DNA of 64,000 nt from Ancylomarina euxina. GTDB taxonomy: Bacteria; Bacteroidota; Bacteroidia; Bacteroidales; Marinifilaceae. Of the stretch, positions 25,682 to 34,624 are shown piece by piece. Location of the stretch: positions 310,001 to 374,000 of the forward strand of contig NZ_QQWG01000003.1 in assembly GCF_003863355.1 (NCBI RefSeq), written 5' to 3'. The notes beneath the pieces are model-generated. The model searched no databases and had not been told where the DNA came from. It saw only the letters and a program-made list of their open reading frames with translations. A program made the position numbers and the translations under genes. How positions within the stretch are numbered: the first letter of the stretch is position 1; each line of letters starts with the position of its first letter.

Positions 25682-26606
25682 AAGAGATTTTTTTAAGAAG
25701 CTAGGAATGGGAGGTCTGTTTTTAGGCTTGGGTGCTTACACTTTACCTTCACAAGCAGCCAAAAATAATCTGACCAAAATTACACTTCTCCATACCAATG
25801 ATATGCACTCTCATATCGATCCTTTTCCGGAATCTGATCCAAAACATCCAGGTTTAGGAGGATTTGCACGTATCAACGCCTTGGTCAAAAAAATTAGGGC
25901 AAAAGAAGAACATACCTTATTGCTCGATTGTGGTGACATTTATCAAGGGACTCCTTATTTCAATTTCTTTAAAGGGGAAGCTGAATTGAAATTGATGTCT
26001 AAGATAGGATACGATGCAGGTACTATTGGGAATCACGAATTTGATAATGGTCTTGTTGGTATTTCGTCTCAGATGAAACATATGAACTTTCCATTCATTA
26101 ATTCGAATTATGATTTTACAGGTACAGAATTGGAAGGGAAAATTAAGTCGTACCAAATTTTTAATAAAGGAAATATCAAAATTGGTATTTTTGGCTTAGG
26201 TGTTGAACTAGATGGTTTAGTTTCGAGTCAGAATTGTGAAGGCGTGGTTTATAACGATCCTATTTCTGTTGCCGAGAATATGGTGAAGATTTTGAAAGAG
26301 GAACAAAATTGTGACCTAGTAATTTGTCTGTCTCATATTGGTTATAGTGCAGCAGAAGGTGAAGTCTCCGATTTATACTTGGCAAAGAATACCAGTGGAA
26401 TTGATGTTATTCTGGGTGGGCATTCGCATACACTTTTGGAAACGGCGACTCGTGTTAGTAATTTAGATGGAACCGAAGTGGTTATTAATCAGGTGGGTTG
26501 GGCAGGCATCGCTCTTGGTCGAATCGATTTTTATATTGATAAGGAAGAAGGTGTTAAGCTTGCAAGTTCAACTTTGCATAGCATTGATAAGAGACTAGAA
26601 GCCTAA
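25671..26606 (+). CDS. Tat-exported 5'-nucleotidase metallophosphatase domain
   Basis: The product (311 residues) starts with a twin-arginine signal, SRRDFFKKLG followed by a hydrophobic stretch. The calcineurin-like metallophosphatase domain of UshA follows. Metal-binding motifs are LLHTNDMHSHIDPF, LLDCGDIYQGTPYF, GNHEFDNG and GGHSHT. The start was chosen because a rare clear Shine-Dalgarno GGAGG precedes this ATG by 8 nt and the Tat motif follows at once. The C-terminal substrate-binding domain is absent and supplied by the preceding gene. Periplasmic hydrolysis of nucleotides or related phosphoesters is inferred. Confidence 0.9.
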   Translation: MNSRRDFFKKLGMGGLFLGLGAYTLPSQAAKNNLTKITLLHTNDMHSHIDPFPESDPKHPGLGGFARINALVKKIRAKEEHTLLLDCGDIYQGTPYFNFFKGEAELKLMSKIGYDAGTIGNHEFDNGLVGISSQMKHMNFPFINSNYDFTGTELEGKIKSYQIFNKGNIKIGIFGLGVELDGLVSSQNCEGVVYNDPISVAENMVKILKEEQNCDLVICLSHIGYSAAEGEVSDLYLAKNTSGIDVILGGHSHTLLETATRVSNLDGTEVVINQVGWAGIALGRIDFYIDKEEGVKLASSTLHSIDKRLEA

Positions 26607-26647
26607 AACTTGAATACGATCCTACTATTGGATACTAATTACAGATT

Positions 26648-27550
26648 ATGAAGAAACTATTAAAAAAATTGGACAAGTCGAATATGGCCTATTTCGAAGG
26701 TGTCCTTTCAATAATTGCTAATCTTTTGTTGTTTGCTCTAAAATATTGGGCAGGTATAGTAACAGGATCTATTGCTATTATGGCTGACGCCTGGCATACT
26801 TTATCAGATAGCTTGAGTTCGGTTATCGTATTATTAGGATCGAAATTTTCAAAGAAACCTGCTGATAAGGATCATCCTTTCGGTCATGGTCGTGCCGATT
26901 TAATTGCAGCTTTTGTCATTGGTATAATGCTTTTGCTTGTTGCTTTCGATTTTATTTTAGAATCGTATGATGCTCTAAAAAATAGAGAAAGTTCTATGTT
27001 TGGAAGCTTGGCTATTTATGTCATGATTATATCAGTTATCTTCAAAGAATTACTGGCTCAGTTTGCCTTCTGGGGTGCAAGAAAAACGGAATCAAAGGTG
27101 CTTAAAGCAGATGCATGGCATCACAGAAGTGATGCCATATCATCTTTAGTTATTTTGGCTGGTATCTTTTTAGGTAAATATTTTTGGTGGATTGATGGAG
27201 CTTTAGGACTTATTGTAGCTTTGTTAATTGGCTATGCCGCTTATGAAATTATTAGAGATTCAATCTATACTTTATTAGGCGAAAGTCCTTCAAAGGACAT
27301 TATAGATAAACTAAAATTAACTTGCGAACGTTCTTACCCTGAAAACTTATATCCACATCATTTTCATGTTCATTCTTATGGCGATCACAATGAGATTACC
27401 TTTCATATTTGTTTACCACCTGAAATGACCATTCGAGAAGCCCATGAGATTGTTGATCATATAGAAAATCAGATCGCAAAGGAACATGCCTATTCAGCTA
27501 CCTTACATATTGATCCTAATGATCAGGAACATATCAGTATCGATTATTAA
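26648..27550 (+). CDS. Cation diffusion facilitator (CDF) transporter
   Basis: The 300-residue inner-membrane protein exchanges divalent cations (Zn2+, Fe2+, Mn2+ or others) for protons. It has six helices. Metal-site residues are visible in MADAWHTLSDSLSSV and ADAWHHRSDAISSL, with the loop KDHPFGHGRADLIAAF between. The cytoplasmic C-terminal domain is His-rich (YPHHFHVHSYGDH). The HxxxD/DxxxD pattern of helices 2 and 5 fits the zinc/iron branches. It follows the nucleotidase gene by 41 nt and may share its transcript. Confidence 0.92.
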   Translation: MKKLLKKLDKSNMAYFEGVLSIIANLLLFALKYWAGIVTGSIAIMADAWHTLSDSLSSVIVLLGSKFSKKPADKDHPFGHGRADLIAAFVIGIMLLLVAFDFILESYDALKNRESSMFGSLAIYVMIISVIFKELLAQFAFWGARKTESKVLKADAWHHRSDAISSLVILAGIFLGKYFWWIDGALGLIVALLIGYAAYEIIRDSIYTLLGESPSKDIIDKLKLTCERSYPENLYPHHFHVHSYGDHNEITFHICLPPEMTIREAHEIVDHIENQIAKEHAYSATLHIDPNDQEHISIDY

Positions 27551-27558
27551 ATTGTAAT

Positions 27559-28494
27559 CTAAGCTTTTGCGACTTTCAAGTTTTTCTTTGCAAATAAGAC
27601 AGCCATTACAGCACCCCCAATAATAAATGCAGCTCCAATCATTGAAATAGGATCAAGATTTTCGGTTTTAATCCATTGTACGTTCATATTTGAAAGAACA
27701 GCCATCGTAATGAGAGTAATGATAGGATTTAAGGTAACAATAATGCTCACTTTATAGGCTTCGGTGTATTTAAAGGCAAAAGCGAGAGATCCATATGCGA
27801 CTAAAGTATTTACACCAAGGAAAATGACAATCAGCCAAATTGGAAAACTTAATTCAGCGAAAGCAGGAAAATCTACAGTGGGTGTATAGAGCAATGCGGG
27901 TAGACCATAAAGAAACATATTCAGTGTCTGAGCTGGGTGTTTCTGTACTAATTTCTTTTGCAAGGCTGCATATAGTACCCAGGCTATAGCTCCAATCTCT
28001 ATCCAAAGAAAGCCCCTGTTAAAAGCCTGAGGATCGTGAAGAAAACCTTGTAGCTGATTTTGATAGAATAATATAAGACCGATTCCAGCAATAGCAAAGC
28101 CTCCTATTTGTTTGGTATTCAGTCTTTCTTTGTAGACTATAAAACCGACTAGTGCCAGTAGTATTGGCCCGGTTTGAATAATGATTTGCGCATTGCTAGG
28201 GCTGGTATAATTCACCCCTTGCAGAAAACCAATATAGTTTAAGCCCAAGGCTAAAGCTGCTACCACGAGTATAACAGGAGGTCGTCTGAATATTTGCAGT
28301 TGTTTTCTATCAGTAAATAGATAGTAAATAATGAGAACGCCAGATGCAAAAGTAAATCGAAACCAAACAATGGAATTTGGGTCAAGATACTTAAGACTAA
28401 CCTTCAGGAAAATAGGTAAAAAGCCCCAAAGAAAAGCTGTTAGGCAAGCAAATAAAACCCCTTTAAGATTTGTTGATATTCCTGAATTTCCCAT
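27559..28494 (-). CDS. EamA/DMT-family transporter
   Basis: The 311-residue protein has ten hydrophobic helices arranged as two EamA repeats: the first begins GVLFACLTAFLWGFLPIFLK, the second begins FLWIEIGAIAWVLYAALQ. Members export amino acids or other metabolites, and the substrate is unknown. It converges on the CDF gene with only 8 nt between the stops and no terminator seen there. Confidence 0.9.
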   Translation of the reverse strand: MGNSGISTNLKGVLFACLTAFLWGFLPIFLKVSLKYLDPNSIVWFRFTFASGVLIIYYLFTDRKQLQIFRRPPVILVVAALALGLNYIGFLQGVNYTSPSNAQIIIQTGPILLALVGFIVYKERLNTKQIGGFAIAGIGLILFYQNQLQGFLHDPQAFNRGFLWIEIGAIAWVLYAALQKKLVQKHPAQTLNMFLYGLPALLYTPTVDFPAFAELSFPIWLIVIFLGVNTLVAYGSLAFAFKYTEAYKVSIIVTLNPIITLITMAVLSNMNVQWIKTENLDPISMIGAAFIIGGAVMAVLFAKKNLKVAKA

Positions 28495-28641
28495 TTGTTA
28501 GATCATGTTATTTAGAATGGATTTAATCTGGACGAAAGTAAACTAATTTTTTAGAATAATTACGCCTATGGAATATGATTTTAATCTTGTTTACATTTTT
28601 ATCGTATTTTTGATCGTGGTCTGATTAATAGATTGTTGGGC

Positions 28642-29349
28642 TTAGTGTTTGGCATTGGGTAAGTCAAAACAGACGTAGCCTAGAGCTTTCCATACCTCAA
28701 GAACTTGATTTAATCCAATTTCGAAACTAGAATATTCAGTATTGTCTGAATGAAGGATAAATTGATTGTTTTCGAGATCTTTTTGAATTCGTTTATACAC
28801 AATACCATCTTCAGAGCTTACTACGACATGGCAAGAGCCATTACGTATAAGTTCCCAATCTTGTACATATTCACAAATAATATAAGCTCCAGCAGGAATT
28901 GGTAACATACTTTCACCTTCAATTTGAAAAGCACGATAACTTTTATTTTCTGATAGCTCAGAAAAAGGCATTCTGAAATTAGGTAACTCACTTATAAACT
29001 CTGTATCTGAGTAACCATTTAAGTAGCCAGCTGCGGCCTTCATTGGAACTAAAGTTATCATTTCTTCATTTTGGGTATCCACAACAATAGGGAGAATTCT
29101 CAATTTATTACCTTTAGTGTCTTGTAATTTCTCTCTATCTAATGCACTAATATCCGTCAGGACTAATTCATCTATGCTTCTATTGAAGAAATTTGTGAAT
29201 TTAAGAATCGTATCTAGCTTAGGTGTTGATCTCTTTTTTTCGTAAGCCGATATTGATGAAGCTCCAATCCCTATTTTAAAAGAGAGTTTACTTTGTGATA
29301 ATCGCTTTCTGAGACGAAGATATTTTAAATTATTTGCGAAATATTGCAT
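28642..29349 (-). CDS. XRE-HTH / S24 peptidase-type repressor
   Basis: The 235-residue protein has an N-terminal XRE helix-turn-helix (LRLRKRLSQSKLSFKIGIGA then SSISAYEKKRSTP) and a C-terminal LexA-like S24 domain. The autocleavage machinery is complete: Ala107-Gly108 cut site in KAAAGY, nucleophile Ser147 in GESMLP and Lys186 in DGIVYKRI. Such proteins repress phage-like or stress genes and self-cleave with RecA filaments. In Bacteroidota many are chromosomal with no prophage attached, as here. The aldehyde dehydrogenase gene is divergent (116 nt) and a possible target. An imperfect palindrome in the gap is listed separately. Confidence 0.88.
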   Translation of the reverse strand: MQYFANNLKYLRLRKRLSQSKLSFKIGIGASSISAYEKKRSTPKLDTILKFTNFFNRSIDELVLTDISALDREKLQDTKGNKLRILPIVVDTQNEEMITLVPMKAAAGYLNGYSDTEFISELPNFRMPFSELSENKSYRAFQIEGESMLPIPAGAYIICEYVQDWELIRNGSCHVVVSSEDGIVYKRIQKDLENNQFILHSDNTEYSSFEIGLNQVLEVWKALGYVCFDLPNAKH

Positions 29350-29367
29350 ATTGTTCGGTCTGAGGGA

Positions 29368-29379
29368 TAGTATAAACTA
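29368..29379. promoter_or_regulatory. Possible operator in the repressor/aldehyde dehydrogenase gap
   Basis: TAGTATAAACTA is an imperfect 12-bp palindrome (10 of 12 symmetric), 19 nt upstream of the repressor start. It is short and A/T-rich, so chance is a real alternative. Confidence 0.2.
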
Positions 29380-29465
29380 AAAATTCGTGCAAAAGTAAAG
29401 AATACTTGTTGATATTGGCCTCGAATTCTTGTAATTTGGACTTACAAAATCAAAAAATACATACG

Positions 29466-30857
29466 ATGACGATTATAAAAGTTAAATCACCATTTGATGG
29501 TCGATTGCTTCAGGAAATTCCCTTAATGGATAGCGAAATTGTAGAAGAAAAAATGGCTAAAGCATATGCTCTTTTTCAAGATCGCTCGCGCTGGCTTAAA
29601 CCTTATGAGCGAATTGCGATTCTTGAACGAACTAAGAAATTGATGGAATCTCGAGTTGAAGATCTTACTAAGATCGCAGCTTCCGAAGGTGGTAAACCTT
29701 ATCAGGATTCTAAAGTTGAAGTTTTGCGTGCTATTAATGGGGTTCAATTAGCTATAGAATATATTGGTCAAATTAAAGGTGATCAAATTCCTATGGGAAT
29801 GACTGCAGCCTCTTTAAATCGTTTGGCTTTTTCTATGCCTGAACCGATTGGTGTTGTTTTGAGTATCTCAGCGTTTAATCATCCTTTGAATTTAGCAGTG
29901 CATCAAATTATTCCTGCTTTTGCCGTGGGATGTCCAGTTATTATTAAACCAGCAAGTAGTACGCCTATGTCGGCTATTGAGCTTGTGAAAATTATGAAAG
30001 AGGCAGGTTTGCCTGCTGATTGGGCTGAGGTGGTGATTTGTAATCGTGAAAATGCTGAGCTTATGGTGAAGGATAGTCGAGTGAATTATTTTTCATTTAT
30101 TGGATCAGCCGAAGTGGGCTGGGCTTTGCGCTCGAAGTTAGCTCCTGGCACACACTGTGCTATGGAACATGGTGGTTCTGCTCCAGTTATTGTTGAAGCC
30201 GATACCGATATCGACGAAGCGATTTCTTTATTAGGGAAAGGTGCTTTTTATCATGCAGGTCAAGTCTGTGTCTCTGTTCAAAGAGTTTTTGTTCACGATT
30301 CAATAATGGATGAGTTTAGCAAGAAGCTGGTTGTATATGCCAAAAGTATAAAAGTTGGTGACCCACTTGATCCATTCACGGAGGTCGGTCCAATGATTGA
30401 TTCCTGGGAACAAGAAAGAGTTCATACCTGGGTGAATGAGGCTGTGAAAGAAGGTGCAGAGCTATTATTTGGTGGACGTAAGTGCATGGCAACATGCTAT
30501 CAACCTTCCATTTTACTAAATCCTAGCGAGGATTCAAAAGTTTCAAAATTGGAAGTTTTTGGACCAGTGGTTTGTCTGTACACTTATAGTAAGTTACAAG
30601 AAGCTATTGACCGTAGTAATTCTCTTGATTTAGCTTTTCAGGCTTCCATTTTTACCAAAAATATGGATAAGGCACTCGATGCCGTTAGCCAACTCAATGC
30701 CTCAGCTGTTATGGTGAATGACCACACAGCATTTCGTGTGGATTGGATGCCTTTTGGTGGTAGAGATGCGTCAGGAATTGGAGTAGGAGGGATTCCTTAT
30801 TCAATGAAAGAAATGACTCGAGATAAATTAATGGTCATTCGATCAAAATCAATTTAG
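29466..30857 (+). CDS. NAD(P)-dependent aldehyde dehydrogenase family protein
   Basis: The 463-residue cytoplasmic protein oxidises an aldehyde to an acid. Catalytic Cys268 lies in YHAGQVCVSVQRVFV and the general-base Glu234 in CAMEHGGSAPVIVEAD, 34 residues apart as in the family. The NAD-binding SFIGSAEVGWALR and the closing ASGIGVGGIPYSMKEMTRD also fit. Where most family members have LELGGK, this one has MEHGGS, as in a branch of lactaldehyde/succinate-semialdehyde-like enzymes. The substrate is not assignable. The ATG giving MTIIKVKSPFDG was preferred to a TTG 20 codons upstream. Confidence 0.9.
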   Translation: MTIIKVKSPFDGRLLQEIPLMDSEIVEEKMAKAYALFQDRSRWLKPYERIAILERTKKLMESRVEDLTKIAASEGGKPYQDSKVEVLRAINGVQLAIEYIGQIKGDQIPMGMTAASLNRLAFSMPEPIGVVLSISAFNHPLNLAVHQIIPAFAVGCPVIIKPASSTPMSAIELVKIMKEAGLPADWAEVVICNRENAELMVKDSRVNYFSFIGSAEVGWALRSKLAPGTHCAMEHGGSAPVIVEADTDIDEAISLLGKGAFYHAGQVCVSVQRVFVHDSIMDEFSKKLVVYAKSIKVGDPLDPFTEVGPMIDSWEQERVHTWVNEAVKEGAELLFGGRKCMATCYQPSILLNPSEDSKVSKLEVFGPVVCLYTYSKLQEAIDRSNSLDLAFQASIFTKNMDKALDAVSQLNASAVMVNDHTAFRVDWMPFGGRDASGIGVGGIPYSMKEMTRDKLMVIRSKSI

Positions 30858-30866
30858 ATGATATAG

Positions 30867-30896
30867 AAAGAGGCTGTCCATGTAGACAGCCTCTTT
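30867..30896. terminator. Bidirectional terminator
   Basis: A perfect 12-bp stem (AAAGAGGCTGTC and its complement) has a 6-nt loop. It lies between the convergent aldehyde dehydrogenase and membrane-protein genes. Confidence 0.88.
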
Positions 30897-30916
30897 TGAA
30901 TAATATAGTTTGTATT

Positions 30917-31420
30917 CTATTCCATATGTTTTAAGTTAACGGCATATAAAATGATGAAGAGGATTGTTATAAATCCTCCTATTCCAAGAGTCATCATACC
31001 AACTTCCATACCTATAAAATAGAGAGGAACGAGCATCCAAAATAGATTAACTGCTGAGTATAAATAAAACCCATTCTTTTTAAGTTTGAACATTAAGAAA
31101 ATGCCTAATAAGCTTAATAACGCAAATAGAATGTTTGTAGCTGTCATTGGACCTAAGTTCTCAGCTGTTTTTTCAAGAATCAGAAGACCATTTTGAGCTG
31201 TTTCATATAAGAAGCCAGAATCCATGCCCGCATCTTCCATCCTTTCTAAACCTTCTTCAATTTGAGCTAATTTATCGGGATAAGTTTTGTCAAAAGTTAC
31301 ATATTGATAGAGTGGTTGAAGTAAACCAAATCCTCCACTTCCGATTAATGATAAAATACATAGTACTGTAATAAATGTTGGTCTTTTTTTAGGTACTACA
31401 ATTTGAGTAATGTCTTCCAT
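30917..31420 (-). CDS. Four-helix membrane protein of unknown function, paralogue 1
   Basis: The 167-residue protein has a first helix (TFITVLCILSLIGSGGFGLL) and a polar loop of about 55 residues with a Glu-rich helix (IEEGLERMEDAG). Three closely spaced helices follow, ending ILYAVNLKHM. The next gene upstream has the same plan, the same VLC.L..IGSG start and an LYAINLKHM end, so the two are tandem paralogues. I do not recognise a family with a known role. Confidence 0.75.
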   Translation of the reverse strand: MEDITQIVVPKKRPTFITVLCILSLIGSGGFGLLQPLYQYVTFDKTYPDKLAQIEEGLERMEDAGMDSGFLYETAQNGLLILEKTAENLGPMTATNILFALLSLLGIFLMFKLKKNGFYLYSAVNLFWMLVPLYFIGMEVGMMTLGIGGFITILFIILYAVNLKHME

Positions 31421-31468
31421 GGGTATAAAATTAAAGTGTTAGTTATAGGTTAATTGATTATAGAATGA

Positions 31469-31951
31469 TTAGGACATATGCTTTAGATTGATCGCATATA
31501 AAGCAATAAAAAGTAATGAGAAAAAGCCTGAAAAGAAAATGGACATACTTACTAATAAATTCCATCCTAAAGTGATAGGCCCAATGGCTAAGAATCCTAC
31601 CTGAGCGGCAATATAAATATAGAAACCAATTTTCTTCATTTTAAACATGTAGATAGCACCAACTATACTTAGAGCACTAAAAATGAATTTTAGTAAAGAA
31701 ATAGTGAAGATGTTTTCCATGGCCAGGATTGCAACATTTAGCATTTCTTCAACAAATTTATCTCCTGGATTGTTTCCTAATTGGTTAAATGCTTCATCAA
31801 ACATCGAGGGCTCAAAAAAATCCATAAAAGGTGCTATAAACATAGACATGAGATTTCCCATAACCCCCATTCCGCTTCCTATAAAAGTCAGAACACAAAG
31901 TACTGTTAGTAGAGCTGGACGAGGAGTTGGATGTACTGATATCGTTTCCAT
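31469..31951 (-). CDS. Four-helix membrane protein of unknown function, paralogue 2
   Basis: The 160-residue protein has first helix ALLTVLCVLTFIGSGMGVMG, a loop of about 55 residues and three further helices. It ends ALYAINLKHMS. It is the first gene of a tandem pair with the preceding entry (48 nt apart). The middle loops differ while the helices and both ends are kept, which suggests an old duplication with diverging exposed parts. Function unknown. Confidence 0.75.
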   Translation of the reverse strand: METISVHPTPRPALLTVLCVLTFIGSGMGVMGNLMSMFIAPFMDFFEPSMFDEAFNQLGNNPGDKFVEEMLNVAILAMENIFTISLLKFIFSALSIVGAIYMFKMKKIGFYIYIAAQVGFLAIGPITLGWNLLVSMSIFFSGFFSLLFIALYAINLKHMS

Positions 31952-32418
31952 ATTAGGTTTTGTTTGGTGTTATTTTTTATCTAATTAAGAATTTTTTGAC
32001 GGTAATAAATGTACAAAAAAGGAAACAATTAATTACATAAAATAGATAAGTACTGTAAATAACTCGATTTTGATATCTCTAACTCCTATGAATAAAAATA
32101 AACGAAGAAATAAATTCTGAAATTTTCAAGTGTAAAATTTATTGATTGTTAGTTGTTTATTGTATTATTCAAAAGCTATTGTAAAAAAGGTCTTAAATAT
32201 TTTTTTAATAGGCCTAATTGCCTATTTTTGGGAAATTGAAAAGAGGTGGGAATCATGCTTTTTTAGAGGTAATTATAACTTGTAATTCAGCGGATTGTAA
32301 TTGATTTGATTAGCCCTCGATTCAATTGATTTGAGTTTTGATTTTAATGAATAATTAGGATCTAACTTACAGAATAGCACTGACAGATTTTATAAAATAA
32401 ACAAAAGAAAAAACAACA
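31952..32418. other. Long divergent intergenic region upstream of glyA
   Basis: This region contains no gene. TATTTTTG at 32223-32230 matches the -7 consensus but lacks a TTG at the right distance and would give a leader of about 180 nt. I tested the leader by eye for a riboswitch-like fold and saw no clear conserved element. Confidence 0.35.
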
Positions 32419-33699
32419 ATGGAAAGAGATACTCTTATTTTCGACCTGATTGGACAAGAACACAATCGTCAGAAAGAAGGAATCGAATTGATCGCTTCAG
32501 AGAACTTTGTAAGTGAGCAAGTAATGCAAGCTATGGGTTCATGTTTAACTAACAAGTATGCTGAAGGATATCCTGGTAAGCGTTACTATGGTGGTTGTCA
32601 GATCGTAGATCAAACTGAGCAGTTGGCAATTGATAGAGCTTGTGAATTATTTGGTGCAGAGTATGCTAATGTTCAGCCTCACTCAGGCGCTCAGGCAAAT
32701 GCAGCTGTATTTTATGCTTGCATGAAGCCAGGTGATACTTTCTTGGGATTAGATTTAGCTCACGGAGGTCACCTTTCTCATGGTTCTCCAGTAAATCTTT
32801 CTGGTAATTTATACAATCCAATTCCTTACCACGTAAATGAGGAAACTGGTCTTGTTGATTATGATGAGGTAGAAGCTTTAGCTTTAGAGCATAAGCCAAA
32901 AATGATTGTGGCAGGAGCTTCTGCTTACTCTCGTGATTGGGATTTTGTAAGATTACGTGAAATTGCTGATAAAGTTGGTTGTTTATTAATGGCTGATATT
33001 GCTCACCCAGCTGGTCTTATAGCTAAAGGCTTGTTGAGTAACCCAATTCCTTATGTACATATCGCTACAACTACAACTCACAAAACACTTCGTGGACCAC
33101 GTGGTGGTTTGATTTTGGTAGGTAAAGATTTCCCAAATCCTTGGGGACAAACGACTCCAAAGGGAGAAATCAAGATGATGTCTCAAGTTTTAGATTTTGC
33201 TGTATTCCCTGGACAACAAGGTGGACCTTTGGAGCATGTTATCGCTGCAAAAGCTGTTGCTTTTGGTGAAGCTTTAACTGATAGCTACAAAGATTACGCA
33301 ATTCAGATGCAAAAGAATGCTAAGGTAATGGCTGAAGAGTTCATTAAACTTGGTTATAAAGTTGTTTCTAACGGAACTGATAACCACTCTATGTTGGTTG
33401 ACCTTCGTTCTAAATTTCCAGAAATTACGGGTAAGAAAGTTGAGAATGTATTGGTGAAAGCTGATATCACTATCAACAAGAACATGGTTCCATTTGATAC
33501 CCGTTCTCCATTTGCAACTTCTGGTATTCGTGTTGGTACTCCTGCAATCACAACTCGTGGTCTTAAGGAAACAGAAATGCCAATTATTGTTGCAATGATT
33601 GATGAAGTAATCTCTAACATCGATAACGAAGACGTTATTGCTTCAGTTAAAACTCGTGTTAATGAATTGATGACTGAGCGTCCAATGTTTGCTTGGTAA
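32419..33699 (+). CDS. glyA: Serine hydroxymethyltransferase
   Basis: This PLP enzyme interconverts serine and glycine and charges tetrahydrofolate with a one-carbon unit. The 426 residues show [37 protein letters not shown] and the PLP-lysine motif [11 protein letters not shown] with Lys222. [18 protein letters not shown] is near the end. Codon use looks more regular than in its neighbours, as expected for a well-expressed gene. It is a single gene followed by a terminator. Confidence 0.98.
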   Translation: MERDTLIFDLIGQEHNRQKEGIELIASENFVSEQVMQAMGSCLTNKYAEGYPGKRYYGGCQIVDQTEQLAIDRACELFGAEYANVQPHSGAQANAAVFYACMKPGDTFLGLDLAHGGHLSHGSPVNLSGNLYNPIPYHVNEETGLVDYDEVEALALEHKPKMIVAGASAYSRDWDFVRLREIADKVGCLLMADIAHPAGLIAKGLLSNPIPYVHIATTTTHKTLRGPRGGLILVGKDFPNPWGQTTPKGEIKMMSQVLDFAVFPGQQGGPLEHVIAAKAVAFGEALTDSYKDYAIQMQKNAKVMAEEFIKLGYKVVSNGTDNHSMLVDLRSKFPEITGKKVENVLVKADITINKNMVPFDTRSPFATSGIRVGTPAITTRGLKETEMPIIVAMIDEVISNIDNEDVIASVKTRVNELMTERPMFAW

Positions 33700-33719
33700 T
33701 TTTTATTACGGATATATTT

Positions 33720-33750
33720 TAAAGGCTGCCCACTGGGTGGCCTTTATTTT
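33720..33750 (+). terminator. Terminator of glyA
   Basis: AAAGGC-TG-CCCA pairs with TGGG-TG-GCCTTT around a short loop, with one internal 2x2 mismatch. A T-rich tract follows. Confidence 0.8.
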
Positions 33751-33791
33751 TATACCTTGTCAGTGTTTTTTTGATATTAGTAGGATAAATT

Positions 33792-34568
33792 ATGGAATGG
33801 TACTCGTATATTTTAGTTGTTTTGGCAGGTGTATTTGCCGGATTTATCAATGTTTTAGCTGGTAGTGGATCGATACTAATATTAGCTTTACTCATTTTTC
33901 TGGGCTTGCCAGCTACCGTGGCCAATGGAACCTTGCGTATTGCTATTTTAATGCAGAATATCGTTGGTGTTGCCAGTTTTAAACAACAGAAAGTCTTCGA
34001 CTATAAAGAAGGGTTAGGTTTGGCATTACCTGCAATTGTGGGCTCTATTTTGGGTGCTATATTTGCTGTCAATATCAATGAGGATATCATGGAGAAAACG
34101 ATTGGTGCTATTCTAATTGTTTTGTTCTTTATTGTGCTTTATAAGCCAGATGCATGGGTGAAAGGTCAAGTGGGGAAAATGGGAAAGCGACCAAGTTTGA
34201 GTCAATATATTATTTTCTTTTTTATAGGCTTTTACGGCGGATTTATTCAGGCAGGAGTTGGTTTCTTCCTTTTAGCAGGTTTAGTTCTGGGGGCAGGTTT
34301 TAATCTGGTTAAGGCCAACGCCATAAAAATATTTATTGTACTTCTTTATACGGCTTTTGCTCTTGTGGTATTTATTTATAACGACCAAGTTGATTATAAA
34401 ATTGGATTAATTCTTGGTGTTGGCAATATGATTGGGGCTTGGTTTGGTACAAGATTTGCTGTTAGCTGGGGTGCCAAATACGTTCGTTATATTTTAATGG
34501 GGGTGATTATTGTTGCTTCAATCAAATTCTTAGGCGTATTTGATCTTTTTATGATGATACTGAAATAG
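33792..34568 (+). CDS. TSUP-family (TauE/SafE-like) membrane transporter
   Basis: The 258-residue protein has about eight hydrophobic helices. The family patterns are GVFAGFINVLAGSGSILILA near the start and GFYGGFIQAGVGFFLLAGLV in the second half. TSUP proteins move sulfite, sulfoacetate or other organosulfur anions, and many are of unknown substrate. No sulfur-metabolism gene is adjacent. It converges on the TonB gene. Confidence 0.88.
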   Translation: MEWYSYILVVLAGVFAGFINVLAGSGSILILALLIFLGLPATVANGTLRIAILMQNIVGVASFKQQKVFDYKEGLGLALPAIVGSILGAIFAVNINEDIMEKTIGAILIVLFFIVLYKPDAWVKGQVGKMGKRPSLSQYIIFFFIGFYGGFIQAGVGFFLLAGLVLGAGFNLVKANAIKIFIVLLYTAFALVVFIYNDQVDYKIGLILGVGNMIGAWFGTRFAVSWGAKYVRYILMGVIIVASIKFLGVFDLFMMILK

Positions 34569-34624
34569 AAGATGACTGGTTTTTAACCAATTAGAGGAGT
34601 TAGACTCTTAGGTTTTGCTAAACT

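Noticed and set aside
28569-28625. 18-codon frame MEYDFNLVYIFIVFLIVV as a possible small membrane peptide
   Set aside because: It is too short to separate from chance in A/T-rich DNA and has no ribosome-binding site or conserved context visible.
32220-32418. Riboswitch (glycine or folate related) in the glyA leader
   Set aside because: I could not find the conserved core of any riboswitch class or a convincing multi-stem fold. Only a loose -7 element is present.
34569-34624. Terminator between the TSUP and TonB genes
   Set aside because: Only imperfect pairings (TTAGAG..CTCTAA, TGGTT..AACCA) without a T-run are present, too weak to list.
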